Shown here piece by piece: positions 7,917 through 18,990 of a stretch of DNA of 64,000 nt (positions are counted from its first letter, which is position 1; every line of letters starts with the position of its first letter). The translations under genes were made by a program, and so were the position numbers. Source of the stretch: Mesostigma viride (lineage: Eukaryota > Streptophyta > Mesostigmatophyceae > Mesostigmatales > Mesostigmataceae); the NCBI GenBank assembly GCA_009746045.1, contig RPFO01000253.1, forward strand, positions 1,934,888 to 1,998,887, given 5' to 3'. The notes beneath the pieces were generated by a model that was not told the origin of the DNA, made no database searches, and saw only the letters and a list, made by a program, of their open reading frames with translations.

Positions 7917-9980
7917 CCAAAAAATGCCCTTATAAGCCCTACATGGAGCAAATTGAGTCCAAACATGCTAGATATTGGTAGGCAGCATGTCCAGGACACC
8001 AGTAGAAGGAATTTGACTTTCCAGAATTTTCCGACATCGGTTGGTCTATTTTTGGCATGTCTATTTTTAGCAACTTTCCAGATTTTAAGGGGAGGGTCCC
8101 ATGGAATTGTATCAAAACTGAAGCCCCCTAATAACTACAGAAATGCAACTGACAACCACTGAATGATGTTTGGGGACCATAAACATGATGTTTGGGCATG
8201 CATACCACCACTTGTTGGGGGTACTACCCGCAGCCATACACCGGCTATGAGCTAAAAATAGAAAAAAACGCTGTCCGGGGCACATCTTGCCCAGACCAGT
8301 GGGAGAACCAGTTGCATGAAAAAAGTAATACCCATATAAAAATGTCATGGGACATGGTTTCTACCTAATTGGATCAACAAAATCAGCACATCCCTTTGAG
8401 TTATTAATTTTTGGGCCAAAAATACGCTTTTTTAGGCGGGGCGCCCCCATACACACTCATAACACATCAATTAGGCCTAAAAAGTAATAGTCGAATTCTG
8501 TCATGACCATAGAAGGCACTACCAAAGTTTGGTGGCATTCTGAGCTCAGCTGTAGCAGTTATTAATTTTGGCAGTTGGCCACCTGTGCAGACGCTAAGGA
8601 AGGCATTAGTGAGTATTAAGGCACACTAACACTTCCTATGCCATCCAAAAGGCTCCTGACCATGCCCAATTCGACCACAATGTACAAGGAGGTGGCTGGG
8701 CACGTCATGTGCCCTTGCCTTACCTTGACACGGGCAACCTGTTGCGTGTGTGCACAACAATGAGGCAGGTAGCTCTACATGCCTAGCCGACACTTCTAAA
8801 GCATATTCCAGGTTTATGGTGTGGGCATCATCCCAAAACCAAGCTCAAACACACCCTAGAAAGCCATATCCACTAATTGCCCAACAAGGGTAACAACAGA
8901 CAGTCCACAGAGAAAGCAGAATTGTCATACATGCTGATTGCCAAGGCTTCTCACCATGGTTACCTTGCCTTGCCAGCATATGAATTAGGGCTCTCCCATT
9001 TTAGTGGGAGAAAGGCCGACAAGACAACCATAACCCCTACCTACGTGCAGTTCCACCCATGCAGTATGCCCCTCAGAAAAACCACTGCCACCTTTCTTTC
9101 CAGCGCAATTGTTTGGCAAGAAAGAAACTCAAGCTTGTGAGCCTCTAACCACAATGAAGCCTCTGCTAAGAAAGGCCGCGTCAATATTCACACAAAACTG
9201 AGTGCTGTTAGCAATCTCCTTCCAAGAAACCACTCAGCAAATCCCTGACAACTTGACGATATGCCACGGTCGCGCTTTGACACGTCCCAGCCATGCAACG
9301 TACATAAAAACCACTGAAAGGTGCCAGGAATCTGGCGATGCGCAGCACGGAATGGCATTATACCTGGCGCTAACTGCACGGAAAAAAGCCGAAAACTTGC
9401 GTTGATAACCCATCAAGGAAGCGAAACATTCATAGGGTCACGTTGATCACACGATCGTACCATTACCGGCATTGTCCTTCGCCCAGCGGCGCAAGAAAGA
9501 ACAACCTTCCATGGAATAATAAGACGCGCATCCCGCGAGCCTGGAGAGTGTCTTACCGATCATGACGGAAATCTTGCCGAAACCCAGCAAATTTTTTAAA
9601 TCTTTACCAATAACAATTTAAACGCATCCTTGACGCTAGGTAAAGCCCATAAAACCTGACAATCACCGCCGCCAGCGTGCATTCTAATTTATTCCTCTCG
9701 ACGAAAACATCAGATTGGACCCCCGTGGCGATGGTCATCAATAAAATCATCGACACTGCAAAAAACGCGAACTCCGCTACGAAGTAGTATCATTTACTCA
9801 TCGTCTTTAAGATTCGCTCAGTTTCTCTGCATTCCGCGAGCTATCTTTTTCTACTCTGCCTGAAAGCACGTCGCCATGGCCAGCTCCGGTAGGGGTGCGC
9901 GCACCGTGCACCACTTTTTCACGGTACGGACGGGTACCGCGAATTTTTCGGCGCCAAAAATATTCGCGCCGGGACCGTCC
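7917..9980. other. Transposon interior, no gene recognised
   Basis: A moderately AT-rich stretch with only short open frames (the longest about 120 residues, and it starts inside the minisatellite). No transposase motif, tRNA or long repeat was seen. The last 150 bp become GC-rich with short palindromic pieces (GGTACGGACGGGTACC) and end in TTAATATAAAC, which could be a promoter for the small frame at 10491. Confidence 0.5.
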
Positions 9981-10041
9981 CCTTAATATAAACAAATCCT
10001 CATAATCGCTTCCATCGCTGGTGCTTCCATCGCTGGTTCAT

Positions 10042-10473
10042 TATCCCCTACATGTAAAGACCATCGGGCATTCTGGAGTACAATTTGGTGGTGTGCCGGT
10101 GTGCCGGTGTGCCGGTGTGCCGGTGTGCCGGTGTGCCGGCCAGTGATTGGCCCGTTGCTGATTTGCTGACATGCAGCCTAATAAAAATTGGCCGCAAATT
10201 CGTCCGGTCGCACGTGGGCACAAGATTTGCGGCCAATTTTTACTAGGCTGCATATCAGAAAATCAGCAACGGGCCAATCACTGGCCGGCACACCGGCACA
10301 CCGGCACACCGGCACACCGGCACACCGGCACACCGGCACACCGTGCCACCACCAAATTGTACTCCACCGGTGTGCGGCGTGGGACACAACAACAACAACA
10401 ACAATGGCGGCGTGCCACCACCATTAATTTTGTACTCCGTGCCACCACCATTTGGTCTTTACATGTAGGGGAT
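10042..10473. mobile_element. Foldback (MITE-like) inverted-repeat element
   Basis: The left end TATCCCCTACATGTAAAGAC is mirrored at about 10454-10473. Inside, (GTGCCGGT)n on the left faces (CACACCGG)n on the right, and a block around ATTGGCCGCAAAT is mirrored about a centre near 10212. The whole 430 bp could fold into one long hairpin with a loop near 10203-10222. No coding capacity. Confidence 0.7.
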
Positions 10474-10490
10474 ATCGGAAAGCACCAGCG

Positions 10491-10736
10491 ATGGAAAAGG
10501 ACGCAGTAGCCCCACCAGACACAATGGATCCCGGCCATGAACCACCGGGGCAAGAGAACCAGACAAAGGATACAGGCCCTGTATCCGTGACAGGTGTAGA
10601 TGATGAAGAAAGGAAGAAAATGCAAGCGGCCGTGTATCACAGGGGCGCAGTGAATGAACTTGAGAGAATACTTGCCTCTGGTGCTTCGGATGATGAAGCC
10701 GACCGTGTCACTGGGAAATCTGAGGTAAATTTATGA
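10491..10736 (+). CDS. Short acidic frame or first exon, unknown
   Basis: 81 codons from an ATG just right of the foldback element. The product would be acidic and hydrophilic (many Asp, Glu, Pro and Gln) with no recognised motif. A donor-like GAG|GTAAAT occurs at 10722-10730, so the frame may be an exon rather than a complete gene. It is one of the few stretches of the transposon with non-repetitive coding character. It could be a remnant of a transposon gene or a captured host exon; neither can be shown. Confidence 0.25.
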   Translation: MEKDAVAPPDTMDPGHEPPGQENQTKDTGPVSVTGVDDEERKKMQAAVYHRGAVNELERILASGASDDEADRVTGKSEVNL

Positions 10737-10756
10737 CAGGGGAAATCCGGCTGTTA

Positions 10757-10922
10757 TTTTACTAAAGGTATATTACAATAAGTGCAGTTCTTGGCGTTTG
10801 GAATCATGACATTGCTTGTGCTATTGCTCTTGAATTGCATTTTACCAAAGGAATATTACAATAAGTGCAGTTCTTGGCGTTTGGAATCATGACATTGCTT
10901 GTGCTATTGCTCCTGAATTTAA
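10757..10922. repeat. Two-copy tandem repeat, 83-bp period
   Basis: The segment starting TTTTACTAAAGG and ending near GCTCTTGAATT is repeated once with a few substitutions (TTTTACCAAAGG...). No coding role is seen. Confidence 0.75.
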
Positions 10923-11138
10923 GTGCCCGCACCCCGCCGGCGCACCCCGGCGAACAAGACAAAGCGCACCGTTACCCCCCTAGGCCCATCGCTGCCGTCG
11001 CCGGGCGGCACGTTGGGGAGGCGGCTCCTTCTCCCTTTTCTGGTGTCTGTTGCATCATTTTGAACCCCTGACCAACGGAGGCATGTTAATGAACGAGTGG
11101 ATGCATGCATGAATGAACGGATGCATGAATGATGGGGG

Positions 11139-11241
11139 AAGGGAGGGAGGGAGGGAGGGAGGGAGGGAGGGAGGGAGGGAGGGAGGGAGGGAGGGAGGGA
11201 GGGAGGGAGGGAGGGAGGGAGGGAGGAGGGAGGGAGGGAAG
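11139..11241. repeat. (GGGA)n microsatellite
   Basis: Uninterrupted GGGA/GGAG tetranucleotide units with one imperfect unit near 11224. The Glu-Gly-Arg frames it creates are artefacts. Confidence 0.95.
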
Positions 11242-11259
11242 GCATGACTGTGTGTGTGC

Positions 11260-11521
<262 letters not shown>

Positions 11522-11528
11522 GGTTATA

Positions 11529-11699
11529 TGGGTGGGTGGGTGGGTGGGTGGGTGGGTGGGTGGGTGGGTGGGTGGGTGGGTGGTGGTGGGTGGGTGGGTG
11601 GGTGGGTGGGTGGGTGGGTGGGTGGGTGGGTGGGTGGGTGGGTGGGTGGGTGGGTGGGTGGGTGGGTGGGTGGGTGGGTGGGTGGGTGGGTGGGTGGGG
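11529..11699. repeat. (GGGT)n microsatellite
   Basis: About 40 GGGT units with one irregular spot near 11580. Together with the two preceding arrays it forms a 560-bp block of G-rich tetranucleotide repeats on one strand. Confidence 0.95.
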
Positions 11700-12062
11700 A
11701 AGGTGTGCTTTTTATTATGATGATTAGCTAAGTTACGTGTGTGTTGTTGATGTACATGTTGACGTTGTATCATGGGCGTGTGCCCCTAAGTCTGCCTTCC
11801 TGCAATATCACATAATATATCATCTAGATGTGTTGTTGGGAACCTGACTATATATCCCAAACTGGAAGGGTTGACATTCAACTATGGGATGAAACCCACG
11901 AAAAACAATTACTAGGAACTGCCATTTTTGTGCTATGTTTGCTAGCATCTGTCACCTATTTGTCATGCAAACAGTCTGAATTTCTTGTGGGCAGTTAACA
12001 TAGATGTTTTTATGAGCTGTGCAATTTTCTAGGCTTAACTGAGTTCATTGATATAGGCACCC

Positions 12063-13545
12063 ATGTGTTGGAACCCTTGGAAAACCAAGAAAAACTGCAT
12101 TTGGGGGGTATTTATGCTAGCATTTGTCACCTATTTGTCATCCAACCAGCCTGAAACTTTGTGGGCATGCTGCTTGGGATGTGTTTACAACATGTGCAAA
12201 GTCCCAGGCCCAACTGAGTTCATTTGGAGTCATTATGTATGCATATGTGTGATAAAACCCTTGGAAAACCAAGAAAAACTGCATTTGGGGGGTATTTATG
12301 CTAGCATTTGTCACCTATTTGTCATCCAACCAGCCTGAAACTTTGTGTGCATGCTGCTTGGGATGTGTTTACAACATTGCAAAGTTCCAGCTCCAACTGA
12401 GTTCATTTGGTGTCATTATGTATGCATATGTGTGATAAAACCCTTGGAAAACCAAGAAAAACTGCATTTGGGGGGTATTTATGCTAGCATTTGTCACCTA
12501 TTTGTCATCCAACCAGCCTGAAACTTTGTGGGCATGCTGCTTGGGATGTGTTTACAACATGTGCAAAGTCCCAGGCCCAACTGAGTTCATTTGGAGTCAT
12601 TATGTATGCATATGTGTGATAAAACCCTTGAAAAACCAAGAAAAACTGCATTTGGGGGGTGTTTATGCTAGCATTTGTCACCTATTTGTCATCCAACCAG
12701 CCTGAAACTTTGTGGGCATGCTGCTTGGGATGTGTTTACAACATGTGCAAAGTCCCAGGCCCAACTGAGTTCATTTGGAGTCATTATGTATGCATATGTG
12801 TGATAAAACCCTTGAAAAACCAAGAAAAACTGCATTTGGGGGGTATTTATGCTAGCATTTGTCACCTATTTGTCATCCAACCAGCCTGAAACTTTGTGGG
12901 CATGCTGCTTGGGATGTGTTTACAACATGTGCAAAGTCCCAGGCCCAACTGAGTTCATTTGGAGTCATTATGTATGCATATGTGTGATAAAGCCCTTGGA
13001 AAACCAAGAAAAACTGCATTTGGGGGGTATTTATGCTAGCATTTGTCACCTATTTGTCATCCAACCAGCCTGAAACTTTGTGGGCATGCTGCATTGAATG
13101 TGTTTACAACATGTGCAAAGTCCCAGGCCCAACTGAGTTCATTTGGAGTCATTATGTATGCATATGTGTGATAAAACCCTTGAAAAACCAAGAAAAACTG
13201 CATTTGGGGGTATTTATGCTAGCATTTGTCACCTATTTGTCATCCAACCAGCCTGAAACTTTGTGGGCATGCTGCATTGAATGTGTTTACAACATGTGCA
13301 AAGTCCCAGGCCCAACTGAGTTCATTTGGAGTCATTATGTATGCATATGTGTGATGAAACCCTTGAAAAACCATGAAAAACTGCATTTTTGGGGTATTTA
13401 TGCTAGCATTTGTCACCTATTTGTCATCCAACCAGCCTGAAACTTTGTGGGCATGCTGCATGGGATGTGTTTAGAACATGTGCAAAGTCCCAGGCCCAAC
13501 TGAGTTCATTTGATGTCTTTATATATGCATACATGCCAGAAAGTG
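12063..13545. repeat. 184-bp satellite array, eight copies
   Basis: A unit containing CCTTGGAAAACCAAGAAAAA, TATTTATGCTAGCATTTGTC and GTCCCAGGCCCAACTGAG repeats head to tail with a 184-bp period. Copies are nearly identical in the centre and diverge at both ends; a degraded unit extends left to about 11930. Short frames repeat with the unit and are not genes. Confidence 0.9.
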
Positions 13546-13730
13546 CTGAAAATACGGTATTTTTTGCTAGCAAATGTCACCATGTTACCATGCTGCCGAC
13601 TCCCCAAAATTTTTTGGACCACATGGCATCATAAGATATTAGAGGTCAAACTGACCATTAATTATTCCTTCTCCAAATAATTTCCAGGGGAAGAAAATGG
13701 GTTTTCGGAGTGATGCGTGTGTCAAGAAAT

Positions 13731-14460
13731 GTCACGGTGGCACGGTGGCACGGTGGCACGGTGGCACGGTGGCACGGTGGCACGGTGGCACGGTGGCACG
13801 GTGGCACGGTGGCACGGTGGCACGGTGGCACGGTGGCACAGTGGCACCCCACGTTGGGCAGTGCTTGTGGGCAATATAACATTAGTATTGGACGTTATGT
13901 TACCTCGTGACACCATACAAAATCATAAAATGGTAGTTTTATGGTGGCATGGTGGCACGGTGGCACGGTGGCACGGTGGCACAGTGGCACCCCACGTTAG
14001 GCAGTGCTTGTGGACATTATAACATTAGTATTGGACGTTAGGTTACCTTGTGACACCATACAAAATCATAAAGTGGTAGTTTTATGGTGGCATGGTGTGC
14101 CGGTGTGCCGGTGTGCCGGTGTGCCGGTGGCACAGTGGCACCCCACGTTAGGCAGTGCTTGTGGACATTATAACATTAGTATTGGACGTTAGGTTACCTT
14201 GTGACACCATACAAAATCATAAAATGGTAGTTTTATGGTGGCATGGTGTGCCGGTGTGCCGGTGTGCCGGTGTGCCGGTGTGCCGGTGTGCCGGTGTGCC
14301 GGTGGCACAGTGGCACACCACGTTAGGCAGTGCTTCTAAACCCTAAACATTAGTATTGGACGTTAGGTTACCTTGTGACACCATACAAAATCATAAAATG
14401 GTAGTTTTATGGTGTGCCGGTGTGCCGGTGTGCCGGTGTGCCGGTGTGCCGGTGTCAAAA
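13731..14460. repeat. CACGGTGG / GTGCCGGT minisatellites with a repeated spacer of about 125 bp
   Basis: A long CACGGTGG array (13731-13846) is followed by about four copies of a spacer (CCCACGTTAGGCAGTGCTTG ... CCATACAAAATCATAA). Between the spacers lie arrays of CACGGTGG or GTGCCGGT of different length. It is the inverted counterpart of the arrangement at 7180-7915. Confidence 0.85.
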
Positions 14461-14545
14461 CATGATGAGACACTTACCTCCTAGCTTTGGACCTAAGGGA
14501 GGTACAAAATAACAAAGTTGAAAAAAAGTCAATTTGTACTTGTGT

Positions 14546-14573
14546 TGTAGTACAATTCCAGGTGTGCCTAGGG
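14546..14573 (-). repeat. Right terminal inverted repeat of the DNA transposon
   Basis: Inverted copy of 7061-7088, ending CCTAGGG. The second AAC target duplication follows at 14574-14576. Confidence 0.85.
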
Positions 14574-14576
14574 AAC

Positions 14577-14942
14577 TCCCCCCTCAACCTGTACATGTCC
14601 TACCGCGAACATCTCGACTTCTACTCGAAGAAGATGTTCGACCCTTTCGCCCGCCGGAAGAAGATCCCGCTCGCGCACGGCGACCGCGTCCTGCAGACGA
14701 CGCCGGGGCAGATGAACTTCTTCCGATGGGCGATCACGAACGGGGTCGTGGACTACGCCGTGCGAAACATCGCGGAGATACGCGGGGAACTGCCCAAGTG
14801 CCATCACAACACCGCCGCCCGGCGGTCCTTGAGCGTCACGGTCGTCAAGCGGACGCGGAAGAGATGCCGCGCCGCCGACCTGGGATCGATCGTGCGTCCC
14901 AAGGTGATCACCCGCAAACGGTTCTTGATCCGTTTCAAATAG
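14577..14942 (+). pseudogene. 3' part of the NCLDV conserved gene split by the DNA transposon
   Basis: The frame is in phase with 6872-7060 and adds 121 residues, giving a pre-insertion protein of about 184 residues. Motifs seen: YREHLDFYSKKMFDPFARRKK, TPGQMNFFRWAI, then a basic C-terminus rich in Arg and Lys. The first motif (Tyr-Ser-Lys-Lys-x-Phe-Asp-Pro-Phe-x-Arg-Arg) is what I recall from a family widespread in giant viruses, without known function. Both halves are intact apart from the insertion, so the gene decayed by transposition rather than point mutation. Confidence 0.65.
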
Positions 14943-14968
14943 TTTTCGAAACGGATTTGTGAGGTAAG

Positions 14969-15436
14969 ATGGCCGAGCTGGTGTACGAGTGGCTGGTCAC
15001 GCGTCCGCTGAGGGAACTCTTCATGAAAGGGCCCACCATCGGCGCGTTCGGGTTCTGGATGAGCATGAGGGAGAGCGACATCTGCGCGGCCATGACGAGG
15101 ACCACGTCCGACTTGTGGGACAGCAACCCCGACCATTGCCGCGACGTCATCGAGAGCCGGTTCGAGAGCGTCCACGTCGTCGTCAGGACGTTCATGACCT
15201 GGCTGACTCTGTTCATGATCGCGAACGCGATCATGCGCCAAGCCGCGCAGGTCCCGTCGCGACTCTTACGTTCGGCGCGGTTTCGACGGGCGTCTCGCGT
15301 CGTCGTAGTCGACCGCCGTCGACTTGCGGCGGGCGGACTTGACGCCCATCAGGGCCAGGGATCCGACCGCGGGAGAAAGGAGCATCTTGAGAAAGTCGGG
15401 GATCTGCCCCCCGACGATCGTGGAGACGAACGCTAG
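14969..15436 (+). CDS. Small membrane protein, NCLDV-conserved type, with doubtful C-terminus
   Basis: It starts 26 bp after the preceding gene. The first 95 or so residues look real: YEWLVTRPLRELFMKGPTIGAFGFW, then RESDICAAMT, a DSNPDHCRDVIESRFESVHVV block and one transmembrane helix (MTWLTLFMIANAIM). I associate this pattern with a small virion-type protein found in several giant-virus lineages, function unknown. From about residue 100 the frame runs antisense to the next gene and becomes Arg/Gly-rich, so the original stop was probably near 15265 and has been lost, or the overlap is real. Confidence 0.55.
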   Translation: MAELVYEWLVTRPLRELFMKGPTIGAFGFWMSMRESDICAAMTRTTSDLWDSNPDHCRDVIESRFESVHVVVRTFMTWLTLFMIANAIMRQAAQVPSRLLRSARFRRASRVVVVDRRRLAAGGLDAHQGQGSDRGRKEHLEKVGDLPPDDRGDER

Positions 15437-15487
15437 ACAGAAGTAGAGGCCCGCGACGACCACGGGCGCGACGACGAAGATACTCAT
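15266..15487 (-). CDS. Small two-helix membrane protein, unknown
   Basis: 73 residues starting MSIFVVAPVVVAGLYF. One hydrophobic helix lies at residues 3-25 and a second, weaker one around 33-50, followed by a basic tail with KSARRK. It is convergent with the preceding gene and overlaps it by 171 bp. A virion or host-membrane role is likely by analogy with other tiny NCLDV membrane proteins; there is no direct evidence. Confidence 0.55.
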   Translation of the reverse strand: MSIFVVAPVVVAGLYFCLAFVSTIVGGQIPDFLKMLLSPAVGSLALMGVKSARRKSTAVDYDDARRPSKPRRT

Positions 15488-15509
15488 AGTTGTGTAGTAC
15501 CGTTGGATA

Positions 15510-15743
15510 TTAACGCGGGGCGGGGCCCATAGTCGCGACGGTCTTATTGGGCGCGGTGGCCGCCGCGGGCTTCGGAGCGGCGGCCGGCTTGTCGTGACGG
15601 CGGAAAATGCCGCGAATGAACGATCGGAAACTGGCCACGTCGTGGCCGGAAGACTTGCGCGCGTGCGTCGCGCACGTCGCGCTCTTTTGTCTCGCCACGT
15701 GCTTGCATCGCACGCCGTGAGCGGTCTTGCTCTTGCACCTCAT
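15510..15743 (-). CDS. Small Cys/His zinc-binding protein
   Basis: 77 residues. The N-terminus has the pattern RCKSKTAHGVRCKHVARQKSA followed by TCATHA, a compact C-x8-C-x10-C-x2-H zinc-binding motif of a kind I know from short bacterial, phage and viral proteins. The C-terminal half is basic and then Ala/Pro-rich, suggesting a disordered tail. A nucleic-acid role is plausible but unproven. The gene ends 22 bp from the start of the two-helix gene on the same strand, so the two may be co-transcribed. Confidence 0.55.
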   Translation of the reverse strand: MRCKSKTAHGVRCKHVARQKSATCATHARKSSGHDVASFRSFIRGIFRRHDKPAAAPKPAAATAPNKTVATMGPAPR

Positions 15744-15784
15744 TTCTTACACCTCTGTAGATAATAATCGTAATAAAACGCCGC

Positions 15785-18700
15785 TTACGCGCCCCTGTTC
15801 AGAAGTTCCAACACCACATCCACCGCCGAGTCGTTGATCGTTCCCAGCGTGTTCGTGGTCAGCGTGGAAGACCCCGTCGACACGGTCTCGCTCGCGGGGG
15901 CCGGGTTTCCGAGCACCTTGGCAGCGGAATAGGATCCCTGCGTCTTCACGATCTGCAGGGTCTCGTCGTCCCCGATGCGGAAACCGTACGTCACGGTGAG
16001 CGGTTCGGCGTCGTACTCTTCCGCGTACCTGTACAATTGCGTGTTCGCGATCTGCGATGCGGTCATGGCAGAGGGAGAGGTCGTGTTGACGACGCGCCAA
16101 TTCTGGTAGGCCATCTGGAGTTTTCCCGAGGTCCCGGCAGTATACGCGGTCCGCGCCCCGATGAAGACCCCGCGTTTCGCCGTGACGGTGTCAAACGTCA
16201 CGACCGAATTGACCGCGGTGGTGACGTTCGCGTAGGTCCTCCACGCGGACATCGCGCCGTTCGCGACCGTCTTGAGAACGCCGTTGATGTACAATTGCGG
16301 CTCCGTCGCGGTCATGCAGACGCCGATCGCGAAATCCGAAGAGGACACGACGGGGTTGATCGTCTGGGTGTACGCGAGCCCCGTGAACATCAGGATGCGA
16401 CCGCCGCGCCACGCGTACACGCTCACGAATTTCCCGGCCGCCGTGGGATCGCCGACCGTGAACAGCTCCACCATGTCCGCGGTGGTGGTGACGTTGGTTC
16501 CGGTTCCGGCGGCGGTGCTGGTGAACGGCGCGGTCATCACTTCTCCCTCCGCCCCGGTCGCCCCGATGGATCCTCCGATCGCGAGGGAAAGGGACGTGAC
16601 CGGCTTGACGGTCCCGCAGAACAGCAGGCCGGTGGTCTGAGTTCCCGAGAAGCCCGCGGTGGTGGTGCCGTAGTACGACGTCAAGTAACTCGTGTCGCCG
16701 TATTTTGTCTCGAAGTAGTTCGACGCGCCGTACAACGTGTGAGTGGGAGCGATGTTGCCAGACGACGTGTACGTCAGCGACACCGACCCCGCGCTGTCCG
16801 CCGTCGTGCAGGTGGGAGCGGTGCCCACTTTGGCGCTCAGAGTCCACAGATGCGGCTCGGACTTGGCGGGCAGACTCGACAGAACGACCGTCGAACCGGG
16901 CGCCCTCCTCAGCGCGCTGTCGATGGTCCGCGAGAACATGACCTGGCCTCCTTGGACGTGCCAATACGACCCGGTGTTATCTCCCAAATCTTGACAAGCG
17001 TCGGTCGTGTTCGACCTCCACGTGATGGAACGGTCCACCTTCTTGGAACCGACCTTCCCGTTGCCTTCGACGAAGATCCCCGCCCCGTCCGCGGTCGTGT
17101 TTAGGGAGTCCGGGATGGACTCGACGCGGATGTCGTCGAAACTGACGGCGTACGAATAGGTATCGTTACCGAACATGAGGGTCGGCGCCGCGCTCAAATC
17201 GTGGCTCGGGATGGCAGACGGCGTGCCGACGACGGGGAGATCGACGCGTTTCACGCCGTTTACGTAGATTTCGAACGTCGACAGCGTGTTGACGGCGTCG
17301 TACTTCCTCCGGATGTCGAAATGGTACTTGGCGGCAGTCGACAAGACCCCCGCCGACGACGTGAAATTGTTCGCTCCTTGCACGACGTAAAGGGAGCCGT
17401 CCGTCTTCCAGCTGACGATGAGGTCGTTGTAGGTGAAGAACACCTTCGCGACACCCGTGGCGGCCCCGGCCAACGCCATGTTGAAATTGACCTCGTACGA
17501 CGCGGTGTTCTTCGGGAGAGCAGCGTTGGCGATGGAGGACCTGGCGTTGGAGCCCGTGCCCATGACCAGAGCCCCGCCCGTTACGGTGGCGTTCGTGAGA
17601 GCCATCGTCAACCCTGTCGTGCCCGACGTGCTGGCCGCGGAGTCCTTGTCGAACGCCCACGCAGTCGCGATGGTGTTCTTGGTGTTCGCGAGACTGATCG
17701 TCTTGTCCACGACCGCCGTGTTCGACACCGTCGTGTTCATGGTGGTCATCACGCCGTCCACGACCAGATCTCCGTTCACGCGGACGTTGCCGCTGGCCGG
17801 GTTCAGGTAGAGCGTCCCTCTCGTCGTGGAAATCTTACCGCCGTCCCCGTCCGTGCTCTTGAGGACGAGGTCCTTTTCGACGGACACGTTGGTCAGCGCG
17901 GACAGCGCGAGAGTGGGATTGGACGTCTGGAGTCGCGAGTCGACGAACTTGACCTGCTCGACGGCCACACCGCTTCCGGAAATTGTCGTGTCTCCCGTGA
18001 TCCACAGATCTCCACCGGTGGCCGCGTTGAGTCCGCGCTGGGCCATGATCGTCGCAGCGGCCGTCGAGTACGCGTGGTTCCCCCGCGTATCCGTAGGCAA
18101 CGAGATGCCCGTGTTCTCCACGGGTTCGGTCTGGAAGACGACCCTGGTATCCGGATCGTTGCCCTCGGTGCCGACCTTCGGAGCCAGAATGATAGAACTA
18201 CCCGCGGCCAAACGCACCTGTCCGGCCGGCTGCGAATCTGCCGACACGCGGACCTGCATACCGGATTTGAGTTCTAAATCGACTAGTCCCGTTTTGATCA
18301 TGCCCCTCCACGCGGTCAAACCGGTCGCGTTTGCGCCAGCGAAAAACCCGGCCGGGGCGTTTCCGTTGGTGTCGTTCACGAATCCGAGCGCCATCTCGTA
18401 GTTCTCGCCGGTCGATGCGGTAAGGTTCTTTTCGGCGCGCACGCACAAGATATCGGGACTCGCCTGGGCCATGGTGGAGGCCAACACGGCGGGGCGATGC
18501 GCCACGAAACGAGAGTCCTGCACGATCACTTCGTACGCCGCGTTCGACGTGTCCTGCGCCTCCAGCAAGAGGTGTTTGGCGGACGACTTGAGGATCGTGT
18601 TGCCCGTCTGCGTCACCCCCAGGTTCTTCGTGTAATCCTTCGTCTCCGTCATCCCGCCTTTGGTCGCCGTGAGCGTGCCCATGATGTCCATGTCGCCGTG

Positions 18701-18907
18701 CACGACGACCTTGTTCGTGGACTGGAGGGTGGTAGGGGGCGGATTGCTGTCGACCGCGTTTCCGCTGATCACGTTCGGGACGAGATCGATCTTCCCGTTC
18801 GAAAGGATGGTGACCGCGGACCCGGCGACCGACGGGTCGGATTGGATCTCTTCCGTGAACAATTTCTTCATTCTCCCCGTCCCCATTTGCGCGAGGACGG
18901 ACGTCAT
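15785..18907 (-). CDS. Giant fibre-like surface protein, paralogue 1
   Basis: 1040 residues, rich in Thr, Ser, Gly, Ala and Val with few charged residues, as in beta-structured fibres. A conserved head (MGTGRMKKLFTEEIQSDP, then a VVHGDMDIMGTL block) is followed by repeated beta-strand-like segments. A module near residues 460-600 (SYEVNFNMAL, then FEIYVNGVKR) looks like a LamG/concanavalin-type lectin fold, and the last 330 residues hold two more such blocks (GGRILMFTG, then LYINGVLK). It has no signal peptide or transmembrane helix. It is divergent from paralogue 2 across 83 bp. A virion fibre or receptor-binding role is inferred, not shown. Confidence 0.7.
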   Translation of the reverse strand: MTSVLAQMGTGRMKKLFTEEIQSDPSVAGSAVTILSNGKIDLVPNVISGNAVDSNPPPTTLQSTNKVVVHGDMDIMGTLTATKGGMTETKDYTKNLGVTQTGNTILKSSAKHLLLEAQDTSNAAYEVIVQDSRFVAHRPAVLASTMAQASPDILCVRAEKNLTASTGENYEMALGFVNDTNGNAPAGFFAGANATGLTAWRGMIKTGLVDLELKSGMQVRVSADSQPAGQVRLAAGSSIILAPKVGTEGNDPDTRVVFQTEPVENTGISLPTDTRGNHAYSTAAATIMAQRGLNAATGGDLWITGDTTISGSGVAVEQVKFVDSRLQTSNPTLALSALTNVSVEKDLVLKSTDGDGGKISTTRGTLYLNPASGNVRVNGDLVVDGVMTTMNTTVSNTAVVDKTISLANTKNTIATAWAFDKDSAASTSGTTGLTMALTNATVTGGALVMGTGSNARSSIANAALPKNTASYEVNFNMALAGAATGVAKVFFTYNDLIVSWKTDGSLYVVQGANNFTSSAGVLSTAAKYHFDIRRKYDAVNTLSTFEIYVNGVKRVDLPVVGTPSAIPSHDLSAAPTLMFGNDTYSYAVSFDDIRVESIPDSLNTTADGAGIFVEGNGKVGSKKVDRSITWRSNTTDACQDLGDNTGSYWHVQGGQVMFSRTIDSALRRAPGSTVVLSSLPAKSEPHLWTLSAKVGTAPTCTTADSAGSVSLTYTSSGNIAPTHTLYGASNYFETKYGDTSYLTSYYGTTTAGFSGTQTTGLLFCGTVKPVTSLSLAIGGSIGATGAEGEVMTAPFTSTAAGTGTNVTTTADMVELFTVGDPTAAGKFVSVYAWRGGRILMFTGLAYTQTINPVVSSSDFAIGVCMTATEPQLYINGVLKTVANGAMSAWRTYANVTTAVNSVVTFDTVTAKRGVFIGARTAYTAGTSGKLQMAYQNWRVVNTTSPSAMTASQIANTQLYRYAEEYDAEPLTVTYGFRIGDDETLQIVKTQGSYSAAKVLGNPAPASETVSTGSSTLTTNTLGTINDSAVDVVLELLNRGA

Positions 18908-18990
18908 GGTTCGTAGGATATCTCATAGCGGAGAAAAAAAAAGACGCCCTCGGACCGACACAATTATCTGCGTCCCAAGATATACCCGGG
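18908..18990. promoter_or_regulatory. Shared upstream region of two divergent fibre-like genes
   Basis: The 83 bp between the starts at 18907 (minus) and 18991 (plus) must hold both promoters. It contains a run of nine A, CACAATTATC, and CCAAGATATACCCGGG just before the plus-strand ATG. A similar CCCAGGTATACAGCG precedes paralogue 3 at 22834, so the xTATAC element may be a promoter motif. Confidence 0.4.

Noticed and set aside
14326-14346. Plant-type telomere sequence (CTAAACCCTAAA)
   Set aside because: Only about one and a half units; not an array, so it says nothing firm about the host.
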